The position numbers and the translations under genes were made by a program. A stretch of 41,275 nucleotides of DNA from Vulcanimicrobiota bacterium (GTDB lineage Bacteria > Vulcanimicrobiota > Vulcanimicrobiia > Vulcanimicrobiales > Vulcanimicrobiaceae): positions 1 through 41,275 of the forward strand of contig DAIDGS010000011.1 in NCBI GenBank assembly GCA_027459845.1, given 5' to 3'. Shown in pieces: positions 16,162 through 27,207 of this stretch (positions are counted from its first letter, which is position 1; each line of letters begins with the position of its first letter). The notes beneath the pieces were generated by a model. The model had not been told where the DNA came from, ran no database searches, and saw only the letters and a list, made by a program, of their open reading frames with translations.

Positions 16162-16832
16162 CTACTTCACGCAGTCGTTTTCGGCGATCGTGTAGGCGAT
16201 GTTCACGGCCTTCGATTCGGAATCCGTGATGCTCTTGCGCTGACGATCGAACTCGAGGTAGCTCTTGATGTTCTTTTCGTCGGCCGGCAACTGATTCTCC
16301 GCGGGGGTCCACCCACTCAACGGGTGATCCCCGCGGAAGATGTCGTAGCGCATCATCGCCTGAGCCAGCCCCGAGAGGTCGGTTGCGAGTTGAAACTGAT
16401 GCAGGTAGGCATCGTGGAGCGCGTCGGCCGCGGCCTTCATCGAAGCCGCCTTCGACGGATCCTTGGTCAGCGTCGCCGCGGCCTGCAGCCGGTCGATCTG
16501 CTGCACAATCGGACGAAGCGACTGCTGGAGTACACCGGTTTCGCGAATCAGCGACGTCCGCAACTCGATGAAGCGGTTGATGTAATCGGGGTGGTTGAAC
16601 ATGTCGTTCATCCGATCGAGCTGCACGCCGACCACGTCAAAGGTGCGATCGTTGGCGCGCATCGGCACGAAGGCAGCGTTGAAGTGCTTCGCCAGCGCGG
16701 TGCAGTATGGCGTGGTTTTTACCGTGACGATCGTTCGGAAGGTCGGACTCGCGCTGGGGGCGGGCGAGGTCGTCGGCGCCGGCGATCCGGCCGGCAACAC
16801 GGCCCCGATCAGAATGACCGCCAGCGCTCGAA

Positions 16833-16836
<4 letters not shown>
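16162..16836 (-). CDS. Secreted alpha-helical protein of unknown function, coupled to rpoD
   Basis: 224 residues with an N-terminal signal peptide ([17 protein letters not shown]), a short Ser/Pro/Thr/Ala linker and a mainly helical body with [20 protein letters not shown] and [19 protein letters not shown]. One cysteine stands early in the body (YCTALAKHF) and one in the last three residues, so a disulfide is possible. Its ATG overlaps the rpoD stop by four bases (ATGA), so it is translated from the same message as the major sigma factor, an unexpected place for an exported protein. I do not recognise the family. Confidence 0.78.
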
Positions 16837-17996
<1,160 letters not shown>

Positions 17997-18064
17997 TTTC
18001 GGTCGTCCTCACCTCCTTTCCCTAAAATTCCATCGAGCACTTCGCGCTTGGCCGCTCGGCGCTC

Positions 18065-19861
18065 CTATCGCTTCAGCTTGGCGACGAGTTCGTCGAACTC
18101 GCGCCGTAACTCCCCCGGGACCGGCTCCCCCGCGCTGAGGCGGGCATCGATCGCCTCCTGCACCTGACGATAACGCTCGCGCGTACCGTCGAGTTGCAGG
18201 CGTTCGACGACGCGATCCAGGTGCGAGCGCCGCGCCTCGGAGTCGCCGTAGCGCACCGCCGAGCTGCGATCGGCGCGCCCCAGACTCGCGATCAGTGCCG
18301 CGCCGTCGTCGTCGTCGCCGAAGAGCGCAAAGACGTCAGCCGGGGTTCGCAGCGACTCCGATGCGCCGATGACCCGCTCGTAGACCTGGCGATAGACCGC
18401 GTTGCGAAAACGTGACGGATCGATGCGCGTTCGGTACTCTCCGGCGAGCGTGGGGTCCTCGAGCAAGATGCTAAGGACTTCCCGTTCGAAGGAGAGCGGT
18501 TCGACCGAGGCGCTGGCGTGGCGGCTTCCTCTGGGGGGTGGATCGGCGCGGCGCGGACCGAAGTTGGTGCTGCGGGCGAGAAACCGGCTATTCCGAAGGT
18601 CGTCGACGTTCACCTGCAGACGGTTGGCGACGTACACCCGCCAACGGTCCCATTCCGGGCGCGGCGTCAGTCGCTCGATCAACGCTTCGGCCTCGAATGC
18701 AGCCTTCGCCGGCGAGTCGAAGCCGCGGCGCAGTCCATCGACCTGCGCGTCGATGCGATACTCGATCGCTGGTTTGGCGGCCGCCAACGCATCCCGGAAT
18801 CCGTCCGGACCGTGCGTCCGAACGAAGCTGTCGGGGTCATCGCCGGCCGGGAGGACGACCACGCGCACCGACGAGCCGGCATGTTCGAGCGCGTGCGATG
18901 CGGTTTCGACCGCCTTGGTTGCCGCGCTGCTCCCAGCGGCATCGCCGTCGAAGCAGAGAAAGACGTAGTCGGCGTACTTGCGTAACTCGGCCGCCTGCTC
19001 GTCGGTAAAAGACGTGCCCAGCGCAGCCACCGCGTTTTCAAAGCCGGCCTGATGCAGCGCGATGCAGTCGAGGTAGCCTTCGACGACGATCATGGTGCGA
19101 TCGGCGCGGGCGGCGCGCCGCGCGAGATTGAGTGCGAAGAGATGGCGTCCCTTGGTATAGACCGGGGTCGTCGCAGTGTTGAGATACTTCGGCTCGGCAT
19201 CGCCCAGCGCGCGCCCGCCGAAGGCAATCGTTTCGCCGGTGGTCGCGGCGGTTGGGACCATCAGCCGGTCGCGATAGAAGTCGTAGTAACCCGACTGACC
19301 CGCCTTGACCAATCCGGCGCGCGCCGCGACCGCGAGATCGACCCCGGCACCCTGCAGCTCGTGCACGAGCGCATCCCAGCGCTCCGGCGCGTAGCCCAGC
19401 TCGAAGCGCTCCCGCACGGCTTCGCCGAAGCCGCGGCGCTCGAGGTAGTCGCGCGCGCGCGCACCGCCGGGTTCGCGCAAGTGGCGTGCGAAGAACTCCC
19501 TCGCCACCCGATTGGCCTCGAAGATCGCTTCGCGTTCGCTGCGCGCGCGGACGGCGCCGGGGCGCTCCGGCGCGATCTCGATTCCAGCTTTTGCGGCCAG
19601 CATGCGCTTGGCGTCGCCAAAGGTCAGATTCTCGTGGCGGCGCACGAATGCCAAAACGTCGCCGCCCACTCCGCACCCGAAGCACTTGAAGAAGTTATCG
19701 GGCGCCGGATGCACGTGAAACGAGGGCGTCTTCTCACCGTGGAACGGGCACAGCCCGACGAAGTCGCGACCGCGTTTCTTGAGATCGACGTACTGACCGA
19801 TAAAACTCACGATGTCGATCCGCGCGTGAATCTCGCGGACGACCGGATCGTCGCTAGGCAC
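18065..19861 (-). CDS. dnaG: DNA primase
   Basis: Makes RNA primers for replication. The product has about 598 residues. The N-terminal CHC2 zinc finger is complete (C38, H41, C60, C63, seen as CPFHGEKTPSF and KCFGCGVGGD). The RNA-polymerase core and TOPRIM domain follow, with the catalytic glutamate in VVEGYLDCIALHQAGF and the metal-binding aspartates in LCFDGDAAG. The C-terminal 150 residues form the helicase-binding part. The GTG at 19861 is chosen because it starts just before the zinc finger at the normal distance; the longer frame would overlap the divergent HD gene. No clear Shine-Dalgarno sequence precedes it. It is the first gene of the dnaG-rpoD transcript. Confidence 0.96.
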   Translation of the reverse strand: MPSDDPVVREIHARIDIVSFIGQYVDLKKRGRDFVGLCPFHGEKTPSFHVHPAPDNFFKCFGCGVGGDVLAFVRRHENLTFGDAKRMLAAKAGIEIAPERPGAVRARSEREAIFEANRVAREFFARHLREPGGARARDYLERRGFGEAVRERFELGYAPERWDALVHELQGAGVDLAVAARAGLVKAGQSGYYDFYRDRLMVPTAATTGETIAFGGRALGDAEPKYLNTATTPVYTKGRHLFALNLARRAARADRTMIVVEGYLDCIALHQAGFENAVAALGTSFTDEQAAELRKYADYVFLCFDGDAAGSSAATKAVETASHALEHAGSSVRVVVLPAGDDPDSFVRTHGPDGFRDALAAAKPAIEYRIDAQVDGLRRGFDSPAKAAFEAEALIERLTPRPEWDRWRVYVANRLQVNVDDLRNSRFLARSTNFGPRRADPPPRGSRHASASVEPLSFEREVLSILLEDPTLAGEYRTRIDPSRFRNAVYRQVYERVIGASESLRTPADVFALFGDDDDGAALIASLGRADRSSAVRYGDSEARRSHLDRVVERLQLDGTRERYRQVQEAIDARLSAGEPVPGELRREFDELVAKLKR

Positions 19862-19934
19862 TTGATAGGGAGGTTCGCAGGACCGGGAAATTGTCCGTTT
19901 GCGGCCAACGGCTGGGGAGACCACGGGAGCAGGC

Positions 19935-21140
19935 GTGAAACGCATCTTCGATCCGATCCACCACTTCATCGAACTCTCCGATGCCGAGGCGCGCATGCTG
20001 GACCTCCCGCTGCTGCAGCGCCTGCGGCGCCTGCGCCAGCTCGGCCTGGCATACCTGGCCTTCCCCTCGGCCGAACACTCGCGCTTCAGCCACTCGCTGG
20101 GAGCGCTGGCGATGGGGACGCGCGCCTTCGATCAGTTGGTTCGTCATGGCCGCGAGTTCTTCGCCGATGCAGCCGACGTCGCGTATCAGCGCCGCCTGCT
20201 GCGGGCGGCGCTGCTACTGCACGACGTCGGTCACGGCCCCTTCAGCCACGCCTGCGAAGCCGTTCTGGGCGTGCGCCACGAAGCGCGCACGGCCGCGCTC
20301 CTGGAGTTGCCCGACGTTCAAGCGGGCCTCGCGATGCTCGAGGTCGCCGGCTCCGACGTTCTCGATTTGATCGTGGGCCATCCCCAGAGCCGCTACCCGG
20401 CGTTGCGCGAGTTGGTCAGCGGTCCCAACCTCGATGCCGATCGCATGGACTACCTCCAGCGCGACGCCTACTTCACCGGCGTTGCCAGCGGGCGCTTCGA
20501 TGCCGACCAACTGGTGGCGTCGCTGCGCCTCTTCGAGCGCGACGGCATGATCGTCACCGGCATCGACGCACGCGGCGTGGTCGCCCTGGAGTCGTTCGTG
20601 GTTGCTCGCTACATGATGTTTGCCTCGGTTTACTTCCACCACACGACACGCCTGTTCGAACGACTCCTTCAGCAGGCACTGACCGAGCTATGGCCCGACC
20701 CCCGCGCGCTCGACGCCATCGAGGCGTTCGTGCGCTGGGACGACTTTCGCGTGATGGACGCCCTCGCGGAGCTGCCGAGCGAGGCGGCGCGCGCGTTGCG
20801 CGAGCGCATTCGCGTCTATGCGGTGGTCGCCGAGTTCAACGCCGAAGCCGACCTGCGCGTCTACGAACGCTGCGAAGCGGCCCTCATCGAGCGCTACGGC
20901 CGGGCGATGGTCTGGGGCGACGAGCAGTCGCAGGTCATGCATCGCCTGCCGCTCGGCGCGGCCGACGGTCCGACGGTCTGGGTCGGAACGACCGGCGCGC
21001 TGGTCGATGCGCGCGAGGCTTCAGACTTGATCGCAAAGCTGAGTGGGAAGGCCTACTGGCGCAAGCTCTTTCTCCGGCGCGAAGCCACCGACATCGCGGG
21101 TGCCCGGCAGCTCTGCGCCGAGATCGTCGCACGGCGATAA
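19935..21140 (+). CDS. HD-domain phosphohydrolase (dGTPase/SAMHD1-like)
   Basis: 401 residues. It opens with KRIFDPIHHFIELSD, as in the bacterial HD family related to YwfO and SAMHD1. The metal-binding HD residues are all present: H53 in RFSHSLGA, H96-D97 in LLLHDVGHGPFSH, and the final aspartate in DADRMDYLQRDAYFTG, which is the family's strongest signature. Relatives hydrolyse deoxynucleoside triphosphates or other phosphate esters; which substrate applies here cannot be told. The GTG at 19935 has GGGAG seven bases upstream; an ATG at 19899 in the same frame is less likely. It is divergent from dnaG with a 73-base gap, and the pairing of a possible dNTPase with primase is suggestive but common by chance. 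Confidence 0.9.
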   Translation: MKRIFDPIHHFIELSDAEARMLDLPLLQRLRRLRQLGLAYLAFPSAEHSRFSHSLGALAMGTRAFDQLVRHGREFFADAADVAYQRRLLRAALLLHDVGHGPFSHACEAVLGVRHEARTAALLELPDVQAGLAMLEVAGSDVLDLIVGHPQSRYPALRELVSGPNLDADRMDYLQRDAYFTGVASGRFDADQLVASLRLFERDGMIVTGIDARGVVALESFVVARYMMFASVYFHHTTRLFERLLQQALTELWPDPRALDAIEAFVRWDDFRVMDALAELPSEAARALRERIRVYAVVAEFNAEADLRVYERCEAALIERYGRAMVWGDEQSQVMHRLPLGAADGPTVWVGTTGALVDAREASDLIAKLSGKAYWRKLFLRREATDIAGARQLCAEIVARR

Positions 21141-21163
21141 GCTGACCGAGCGCCGTCGGACGG

Positions 21164-23830
21164 CTACGCGAGCGTTCCGATGGCAGCCTGGGCTGCCGCC
21201 AACCGCGCGATCGGGACGCGATACGGCGAACACGACACGTAGTCGAGCCCCAGACGCTCGCAAAATGCGATGCTGCTCGGCTCGCCGCCGTGTTCGCCGC
21301 AAATCCCGACCTTGAGACCGGCGCGCGCACCGCGGCCGAGCTCGACGGCTTGGCGCATTAAGCTCCCGACGCCGCGGCGATCGAGCACCTGAAAGGGATC
21401 GTCTCGGAGAATGCGCTTTTCGAGATAGCGCGGGATAAACGACGCTTCGGCGTCGTCGCGACTGTAACCGTAGGTCGTCTGGGTGAGGTCGTTGGTGCCG
21501 AACGAAAAGAACTCGGCGAATGCGGCGAGCTCGTCGGCGACGATGCAGGCGCGCGGCAGTTCCACCATCGTTCCGATGCGATAGGCGACCTCTTGGGCGC
21601 GCTCGCGCAGCACCGACTCGGCGACCGCCTTGGCGGCATCGTGCGTCACCTGCATCTCCTCGCGCGTGCCGACACCGGGAATCATCACCTCGGGCCGCGC
21701 GTCGATGCCGCGCGCGCGCAGATCGCAGGCCGCTTCGAAGATCGCGCGGACCTGCATCGCGTAGATCTCGGGGTAGACGATCCCCAGGCGGCAGACGCGC
21801 AAGCCCAGCATCGGGTTTTGTTCGTGCAGTTGCTGAACGCGCGCGAGCACGTGTACCTTGTCGCGATAAGCTTGCGAATCCGTCTGTCCACGCTCGCGCA
21901 TCTCGGTCGTCTCGACCAGCAAAGCTTCGAGCGAGGGCAGAAACTCGTGCAGCGGCGGATCGAGCAGACGGATCGTGACCGGGCGCCCCTGCATCGCCTC
22001 CAGAATGCCGGCGAAGTCGTCCCGCTGAAACGGGAGCAGGCGGGCCAGCGCCTCGGCACGCGCCGCGCGATCGTCGGCGATGATCATGGCCTGCACGATC
22101 GGCAAGCGTTCGGTCTGCATGAACATGTGCTCGGTGCGGCATAAGCCGATCCCCTGCGCGCCAAGCTCGCGCGCCTTGCGGGCATCCTCCGGCGTGTCGG
22201 CGTTGGCCCAGACTTCCATCCGCCGCCGCGAGTCGGCCCAGTCCAAAAAGGTCGCCAGCCAGGGCGGCAGTTCGCTGGGTGGCGGAATCAACGCGACCTC
22301 GCCCAAGAAGACGTTGCCGCTGCTGCCGTCGATCGCGATCCAATCGCCCTCCGCGAGCGGATGTCCGGCGAGTGTGGCGCGGCGCGCGCGCAGATCGATC
22401 TGAAGCGCGTGGCAACCGGCCACACACGGTTTGCCCATGCCGCGCGCGACCACCGCCGCGTGCGAGGTCGCGCCACCCTTAGCCGTGAGAATGCCTTCGG
22501 CGGCGATCATCCCGTGGACGTCGTCGGGATTGGTCTCGACGCGCACCAGGACGCAGGCTTCTCCGCGCGCCTTCGCTGCGACCGCGTCGTCGGCGGTGAA
22601 GACGACGCGACCGCTGGCGGCTCCGGGCGAGGCGTTCAATCCCCTGGCGACGCTCGCAATCGACTGCGCCGGGTCGATGCGTGCGTGAAATAGCTGATCG
22701 AGCGCGTTGGCGTCAACCATCCCGAGCGCGGCGTCGCCGTCGATCAGCCCTTCGTCGACGAAGGCAAGCGCGATCTTCACCGCGGCTTCGGCGCTACGCT
22801 TGCCGCTGCGCGTCTGCAACATGAAGAGTTTGCCGCGCTCGACCGTAAACTCGAGGTCTTGCATGTCGCGGTAGTGGCGTTCGAGCTTCTCGGCAATATC
22901 GAGGAACTGCCGGTAAACGTCCGGCTGCGAGCGCTCCAGGTCGATGATATGCTCCGGGGTGCGCACCCCGGCGACGACGTCTTCGCCTTGGGCGTTGCGT
23001 AGGTACTCGCCGAACAGGCGCTTCTCACCCGTGTTCGGGTTGCGCGTGAATGCCACGCCGGTCCCGGAATCGTCCCCCATGTTTCCGAAGACCATTTCCA
23101 TGACGGTCACCGCGGTGCCCCAGTCGTCGGAGATGCGGTTGAAGCGCCGGTAGTCGATCGCGCGCTTGGAGTTCCACGAGTCGAACACCGCGCGGATCGC
23201 CAGATCGAGTTGCTCGCGAACCCCTTGCGGGAACGGGTGGCCGGTGCACTCGCGGACCGTTGCCTTGAAGGCGTCGGCGAGATCGCGCCAGGCACCGGCA
23301 TCGAGGTCGGTGTCGCCCTTTACGCCGCGAGCCTGCTTGGCGGCCTCGATCTGCTCCTCAAAGACCGACTTATCGATGCCCAGCACGACGCTGGAAAACA
23401 TCATGATGAACCGGCGATAGGCGTCCCACGCAAAGCGCTCGTTTTGCGTGAGCCGCGCCAACGCCTCGACCGTGCGATCGTTGAGCCCCAGGTTGAGCAC
23501 CGTGTCCATCATGCCGGGCATCGAAACCCGCGCGCCGCTACGCACCGAAACCAACAGCGGACGTTCGATCGAGCCGAACCCCTTGCCGGTGCGTCGCTCG
23601 AGATCCAACATTGCGGTATCGATTTGCTCGTCGAGCCCCGGCGGCAACGCTCGATCCGCGGCATAGAACTGCAGGCACGCCTGCGTGGTAATCGTGAACC
23701 CGGCCGGCACCGGCAGGTGCGCGGCCGTCATTTCGGCCAGCCCGGCGCCCTTGCCGCCGAGCAGATCGAGCATCGCCGCGCTACCCTCGTCGAAGAAATA
23801 GACGTACTTCGGCACGGCTGCTGCGCTCAT
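21164..23830 (-). CDS. ppdK: Pyruvate, phosphate dikinase
   Basis: Interconverts pyruvate, ATP and phosphate with phosphoenolpyruvate, AMP and pyrophosphate; it serves glycolysis or gluconeogenesis. Its 888 residues are the normal length. The N-terminal ATP-grasp domain has VYFFDEGSAAMLDLLGGKGAGLAEM and RSGARVSMPGMMDTVLNLG. The central swivelling domain has the phosphorylated histidine in GGATSHAAVVARGMGKP with the preceding threonine that regulatory proteins can modify. The C-terminal PEP/pyruvate barrel has GIGLCRTEHMF, LRVCRLGIVYPEIYAMQ, FGTNDLTQTTYG and SIAFCERLGLDYVSCSPYR with the catalytic cysteine. Its ATG overlaps the glyS stop by four bases, so the two are translationally coupled. 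No regulatory kinase gene is adjacent. Confidence 0.97.
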   Translation of the reverse strand: MSAAAVPKYVYFFDEGSAAMLDLLGGKGAGLAEMTAAHLPVPAGFTITTQACLQFYAADRALPPGLDEQIDTAMLDLERRTGKGFGSIERPLLVSVRSGARVSMPGMMDTVLNLGLNDRTVEALARLTQNERFAWDAYRRFIMMFSSVVLGIDKSVFEEQIEAAKQARGVKGDTDLDAGAWRDLADAFKATVRECTGHPFPQGVREQLDLAIRAVFDSWNSKRAIDYRRFNRISDDWGTAVTVMEMVFGNMGDDSGTGVAFTRNPNTGEKRLFGEYLRNAQGEDVVAGVRTPEHIIDLERSQPDVYRQFLDIAEKLERHYRDMQDLEFTVERGKLFMLQTRSGKRSAEAAVKIALAFVDEGLIDGDAALGMVDANALDQLFHARIDPAQSIASVARGLNASPGAASGRVVFTADDAVAAKARGEACVLVRVETNPDDVHGMIAAEGILTAKGGATSHAAVVARGMGKPCVAGCHALQIDLRARRATLAGHPLAEGDWIAIDGSSGNVFLGEVALIPPPSELPPWLATFLDWADSRRRMEVWANADTPEDARKARELGAQGIGLCRTEHMFMQTERLPIVQAMIIADDRAARAEALARLLPFQRDDFAGILEAMQGRPVTIRLLDPPLHEFLPSLEALLVETTEMRERGQTDSQAYRDKVHVLARVQQLHEQNPMLGLRVCRLGIVYPEIYAMQVRAIFEAACDLRARGIDARPEVMIPGVGTREEMQVTHDAAKAVAESVLRERAQEVAYRIGTMVELPRACIVADELAAFAEFFSFGTNDLTQTTYGYSRDDAEASFIPRYLEKRILRDDPFQVLDRRGVGSLMRQAVELGRGARAGLKVGICGEHGGEPSSIAFCERLGLDYVSCSPYRVPIARLAAAQAAIGTLA

Positions 23831-25173
23831 TGCGTCAGCCGCTCGAGCAGGTAGCCGGCGATTCCGGCGACCGGAACGCGCGCTTGGCGCATGTCGTCGC
23901 GCGCGCGAACCGTCACCGCCCCATCCTCGAGGGTCGCGTGATCCACCGTCACGCAGAACGGCGTACCGATCTCGTCCTGTCGGCGGTAGAGCTGCCCGAT
24001 ATTCCCCTCATCGTACTGGGTGCGCATGACGGGGCGTAGCTCGCGTTCGATCGTCCGTGCGCGCTCCACCAAGTCGGCCCGGTTGCGCGCCAGCGCGAAG
24101 ACGGCGACCTGCACCGGCGCGATCGCCGGGTGGAAGCGCAGCACGACCCGCTCGGTCGACTTCCCGTTGGGATCGACGGAACGTTCGAGCTCGTAGGCGT
24201 CGATCAGCATCGTCAGCGTCGTGCGATCCATTCCGGCCGAGCTCTCGATCAACAGCGGCGTCGTATGCGTCTTGGTGGCCTCATCGAAATACCGCAGATC
24301 CTTTCCGGAGAGCGCCATGTGCGCGTCGAGATCGTACGTACCCCGATGCGCGATCGACTCCAACTCCCCCCAGCCCCACGGAAAGAGATACTCGACGTCG
24401 ACTCCGGCGCGCGCGTAGTGCGGACGTTCGGCCGGCGTAAGCTCGTAGAAGCGCAGGCGGTCAGCGCGGACGCCGTAACTCGCATACCACGCCTTGCGCC
24501 GTTCGACCCAGGCCTGAAACGCTTCCATATCGTGACCGTCGTCGGGGACGAAGTATTCGAGCTCGGCCTGCTCGAACTCGCGAACGCGAAACGTAAAGTT
24601 CCCCGGCGTGATTTCGTTGCGAAACGACTTTCCGATCTGCGCGATTCCGAAGGGTGGCCGTTTGCGCGCGCTTTGATACACGTTTTTGAAGTTCACGAAG
24701 ATGCCCTGGGCCGTTTCGGGGCGCAGATAGGCCAGCGCCGCGGTATCTTCCATCGGGCCGATCGACGTCTTCATCATCAGATTGAAGTTGCGCGGCTCGG
24801 TGAAGCTGGATTTCGCGCCGCAGTCGGGGCACTTTTCCCGGTCCTTGAGATGATCCAGTCGAAACCGGTGCTTGCACACCCGGCAATCCACCATCACGTC
24901 GTGAAAGGCGTCCACGTGACCGGAGGCCTTCCACACCGAGGGATGCATCACGATCGAGGAATCGAAGGCGACGACGTCGTCGCGCAGTTCGACGGTGTCG
25001 CGCCACCAGGCATCCTTGACGTTGCGCTTGAGCACCGCACCGAGCGGCCCGTAATCCCAAAAGCCGTTGATGCCGCCATAGATCTCGCTGGACTGAAAGA
25101 CGAATCCGCGACGCTTGGCAAGCGCTACGATCTCCTCCATCGTCACCCGCCGCTGCGATGCCGTGGTCTCCAT
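23827..25173 (-). CDS. glyS: Glycyl-tRNA synthetase, alpha2 type
   Basis: Class II synthetase of 448 residues that attaches glycine to its tRNA; it is the single-chain homodimer form and not the alpha/beta heterotetramer. Landmarks are the N-terminal SSEIYGGINGFWDYGPLG, a zinc-ribbon insertion with CRVC and CPDCG, LRPETAQGIFVNF, motif 2 in IGKSFRNEITP, WGWGELESIAHRGTYDL with the glycine-recognising acids, and motif 3 in SSAGMDRTTLTMLIDAYE. The C-terminal anticodon-binding domain ends in RDDMRQARVP. The ATG at 25173 begins just before the catalytic core. It follows the glycosyltransferase by 17 bases and is coupled to ppdK, an unusual pairing of translation and central metabolism. Confidence 0.96.
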   Translation of the reverse strand: METTASQRRVTMEEIVALAKRRGFVFQSSEIYGGINGFWDYGPLGAVLKRNVKDAWWRDTVELRDDVVAFDSSIVMHPSVWKASGHVDAFHDVMVDCRVCKHRFRLDHLKDREKCPDCGAKSSFTEPRNFNLMMKTSIGPMEDTAALAYLRPETAQGIFVNFKNVYQSARKRPPFGIAQIGKSFRNEITPGNFTFRVREFEQAELEYFVPDDGHDMEAFQAWVERRKAWYASYGVRADRLRFYELTPAERPHYARAGVDVEYLFPWGWGELESIAHRGTYDLDAHMALSGKDLRYFDEATKTHTTPLLIESSAGMDRTTLTMLIDAYELERSVDPNGKSTERVVLRFHPAIAPVQVAVFALARNRADLVERARTIERELRPVMRTQYDEGNIGQLYRRQDEIGTPFCVTVDHATLEDGAVTVRARDDMRQARVPVAGIAGYLLERLTQ

Positions 25174-25190
25174 AGGGGCGATTAGATTTA

Positions 25191-26348
25191 TCAACTGCCG
25201 GAGAAACCCCCGCCATAGCGGCGCCCGCGCCACTCGACGCCCCGGCCGCTCGCATAGCACCACATCGAGTGCACGAGGATTGCCAGCGTCACGGCGATGC
25301 CCGGATAGAGCCACACGCCCGAGCCGCGGGGCACCCGCATGCGCGCGGCGGCAAGCTCGGCGGCGCCGCTTGCGACAACGAGCGCCGCCAGCAACCCGAG
25401 GGCGGGTGCGCCGGCCCCGAGAGCCAACCCGGCGAGTACGACCAGCGGTGAGAGCGCGAGGGCGCCCAGAAGCACGATCGCCGCGAGCGCCCAGCCCGGC
25501 CTCCCCTCGACTCCCAAGGCGAAGTTTTTCACGAAGCCTTGCCAGATCTCCCGAAACGAACGGTACATCCGCACGCGCGCGATGTCGCACGAGCCGAGCA
25601 GCGCGATGCGCAGTCCACCGTGGCCTTTCAAGGCCCGCGCCAGCTCCAGGTCCTCGGCGACGCACCTACGGACCGCGTTATGACCTCCGACCGCAGCGTA
25701 AGCGGCGCGCGAAATCAGGATGTACTGTCCGTTGAAGAGCGCCACGTTCGGCTTGGCCGGATTGCCGACGTCTTCGATCGGTCCGGTTCCCAGCAAGATC
25801 GTCAGAAAAATGCTCGGCATCACGATGCGCTCGGCACTACCGACGAGATCGTGCTCGGTGAGCAGGCTGAGCGCATCCAAGCCACCGTCGAGCGCCCGGC
25901 GGTGCGCCGATCGCGCGCTCGGCGGCGCGTGAACGGTATCGGCATCGGTAAAGAGCAACCAGTCGCCGCGCGCAACCTGCACCCCCTGCGCGAGCGCCCA
26001 CGGCTTCCCCACCCACCCGGGCGGAAGCGCGGCTCCGCGCACCACCCGCAGCCGCGCGTCGTCGGCGGCGAGGCGTTCCAGGATCGCCGGCGTAGCGTCC
26101 TCCGAGCAGTCGTCGACCGCGATCACTTCGAAATCGGGGTGGTCTTGAGCCAACAGCGCACGGATGCAGCTCTCGATCTGCCGCTCCTCGTTCCGGGCCG
26201 GGATGACGATCGAAAGCGCCGGCAGCGAACCACCCGGCGCGGCCGGCGTAAGCATCTCGCCGCGGTGCCGCAACAGCGATATGACGCGCAATGCAAAAAG
26301 TGCGTTCACGACAGTCAACGCGACGATCGCAACGAGCAACGCCGTCAC
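25191..26348 (-). CDS. Membrane-bound family 2 glycosyltransferase (HpnB/CrtQ-like)
   Basis: 385 residues. One N-terminal helix (LLVAIVALTVVNALFALRVI) is followed by a cytoplasmic GT-A domain with LSIVIPARNEERQIESC, FEVIAVDDCSEDAT and the metal-binding LLFTDADTVH. LPPGWVGKPWALAQG is typical of the group that contains hopene-associated HpnB and carotenoid glycosyltransferases. Three hydrophobic segments follow and the protein ends with VEWRGRRYGG, another mark of that group. The acceptor is probably a membrane lipid, which is inference. It lies 16 bases after a short-chain dehydrogenase and 17 before glyS, so the two reductases and this enzyme may form a lipid-modifying set transcribed with glyS. 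Confidence 0.88.
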   Translation of the reverse strand: MTALLVAIVALTVVNALFALRVISLLRHRGEMLTPAAPGGSLPALSIVIPARNEERQIESCIRALLAQDHPDFEVIAVDDCSEDATPAILERLAADDARLRVVRGAALPPGWVGKPWALAQGVQVARGDWLLFTDADTVHAPPSARSAHRRALDGGLDALSLLTEHDLVGSAERIVMPSIFLTILLGTGPIEDVGNPAKPNVALFNGQYILISRAAYAAVGGHNAVRRCVAEDLELARALKGHGGLRIALLGSCDIARVRMYRSFREIWQGFVKNFALGVEGRPGWALAAIVLLGALALSPLVVLAGLALGAGAPALGLLAALVVASGAAELAAARMRVPRGSGVWLYPGIAVTLAILVHSMWCYASGRGVEWRGRRYGGGFSGS

Positions 26349-26364
26349 CGCAGCGCTCGGCGCG

Positions 26365-27207
26365 CTACGGGAGGCGCATCGCGGCCCGAATCGCGCGATC
26401 GCGCAACCCGGCGGGCAACAGCGCGAGCATGCCCCCCATCTTGGCCGGCCCGCCCAGCAGGTACTGCGCGCGCGGCTTGGCCGCGGTCAGGGCATCCAGG
26501 ATCGCGGTAGCGACCACCTCGACCGGCAGTCCGTTGCGTTCCTCGGCCTCGGTTTGCGCCATCACCCCTTCCAGCGCCTGGCGATAGTGCGGCCGCGAGC
26601 CCGCCGCGAGCAGGCCCAAGAGCGCGTCGCGCGAGGCGCGTCCTTTGGCCCAAATCGGCGTCTTCACCGATCCGGGCTCGATCAACGCGACCGCGATCCC
26701 CGCCGGTGCGAGTTCGACCCGCAGCGCATCGGCGAAGGCGCGCAGGGCAAACTTCGATCCGCTGTAGGGACCGACGTACGGCGTCGCGAGCCGTCCGGCG
26801 ATCGACCCTACGAAGACCAGGCGGCCGCCCTCGTGCGGCAGCAACGGCAGAAATGCCTGCGCGAACGCGAGCGCACCAAAGACGTTGACCTCGAACTGGC
26901 GGCGCACCACCTCGATCGGTAAGAGTTCCAGCGGGCCGCCGAGCGCGATCCCGGCATTGCTCACGATACCGCCGATCGCGACTCCGGCGGCACGGACCTC
27001 GTCGACGGCGGCGGCGATGGAAGCCGTGTCGGTGACGTCGAGCAACACCGGACGCACGTTGGCGTGCAGTTCGCGCAGCCGGCTTGCATCGGCCTCGCTG
27101 CGCACGCCGGCAAACGCGATGCAGCCGCTGCGAGCCAGAGCCTCGACGGTTGCCAGGCCGATCCCGGTCGACGCGCCGCTCACCACGGCGGCGTGCAGCG
27201 CACTCAC
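26365..27207 (-). CDS. Short-chain dehydrogenase/reductase (classical SDR)
   Basis: 280 residues of the Rossmann-fold SDR family. It has cofactor-binding SGASTGIG near the N-terminus, SNAGIALGG, the catalytic serine in VGSIAGRLA and the active-site YSGSK, then IEPGSVKTPIW. The C-terminal 80 residues are longer than in minimal SDRs, with a helical part that may bind a lipid-like substrate. The GTG at 27207 overlaps the stop of the preceding SDR by four bases (GTGA), which fixes the start; the longer upstream frame is a shadow. The substrate is unknown. It is the second of two paralogous reductases, followed by the glycosyltransferase. Confidence 0.9.
   Translation of the reverse strand: MSALHAAVVSGASTGIGLATVEALARSGCIAFAGVRSEADASRLRELHANVRPVLLDVTDTASIAAAVDEVRAAGVAIGGIVSNAGIALGGPLELLPIEVVRRQFEVNVFGALAFAQAFLPLLPHEGGRLVFVGSIAGRLATPYVGPYSGSKFALRAFADALRVELAPAGIAVALIEPGSVKTPIWAKGRASRDALLGLLAAGSRPHYRQALEGVMAQTEAEERNGLPVEVVATAILDALTAAKPRAQYLLGGPAKMGGMLALLPAGLRDRAIRAAMRLP

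Noticed and set aside
19052-21145. Long plus-strand open frame of about 700 codons
   Set aside because: It lies opposite dnaG and overlaps the HD gene in another frame; its Arg/Ala-rich product and high GC explain the lack of stops.
21141-21163. Terminator between the HD gene and ppdK
   Set aside because: Only a five-pair GC hairpin without a T tract is seen.
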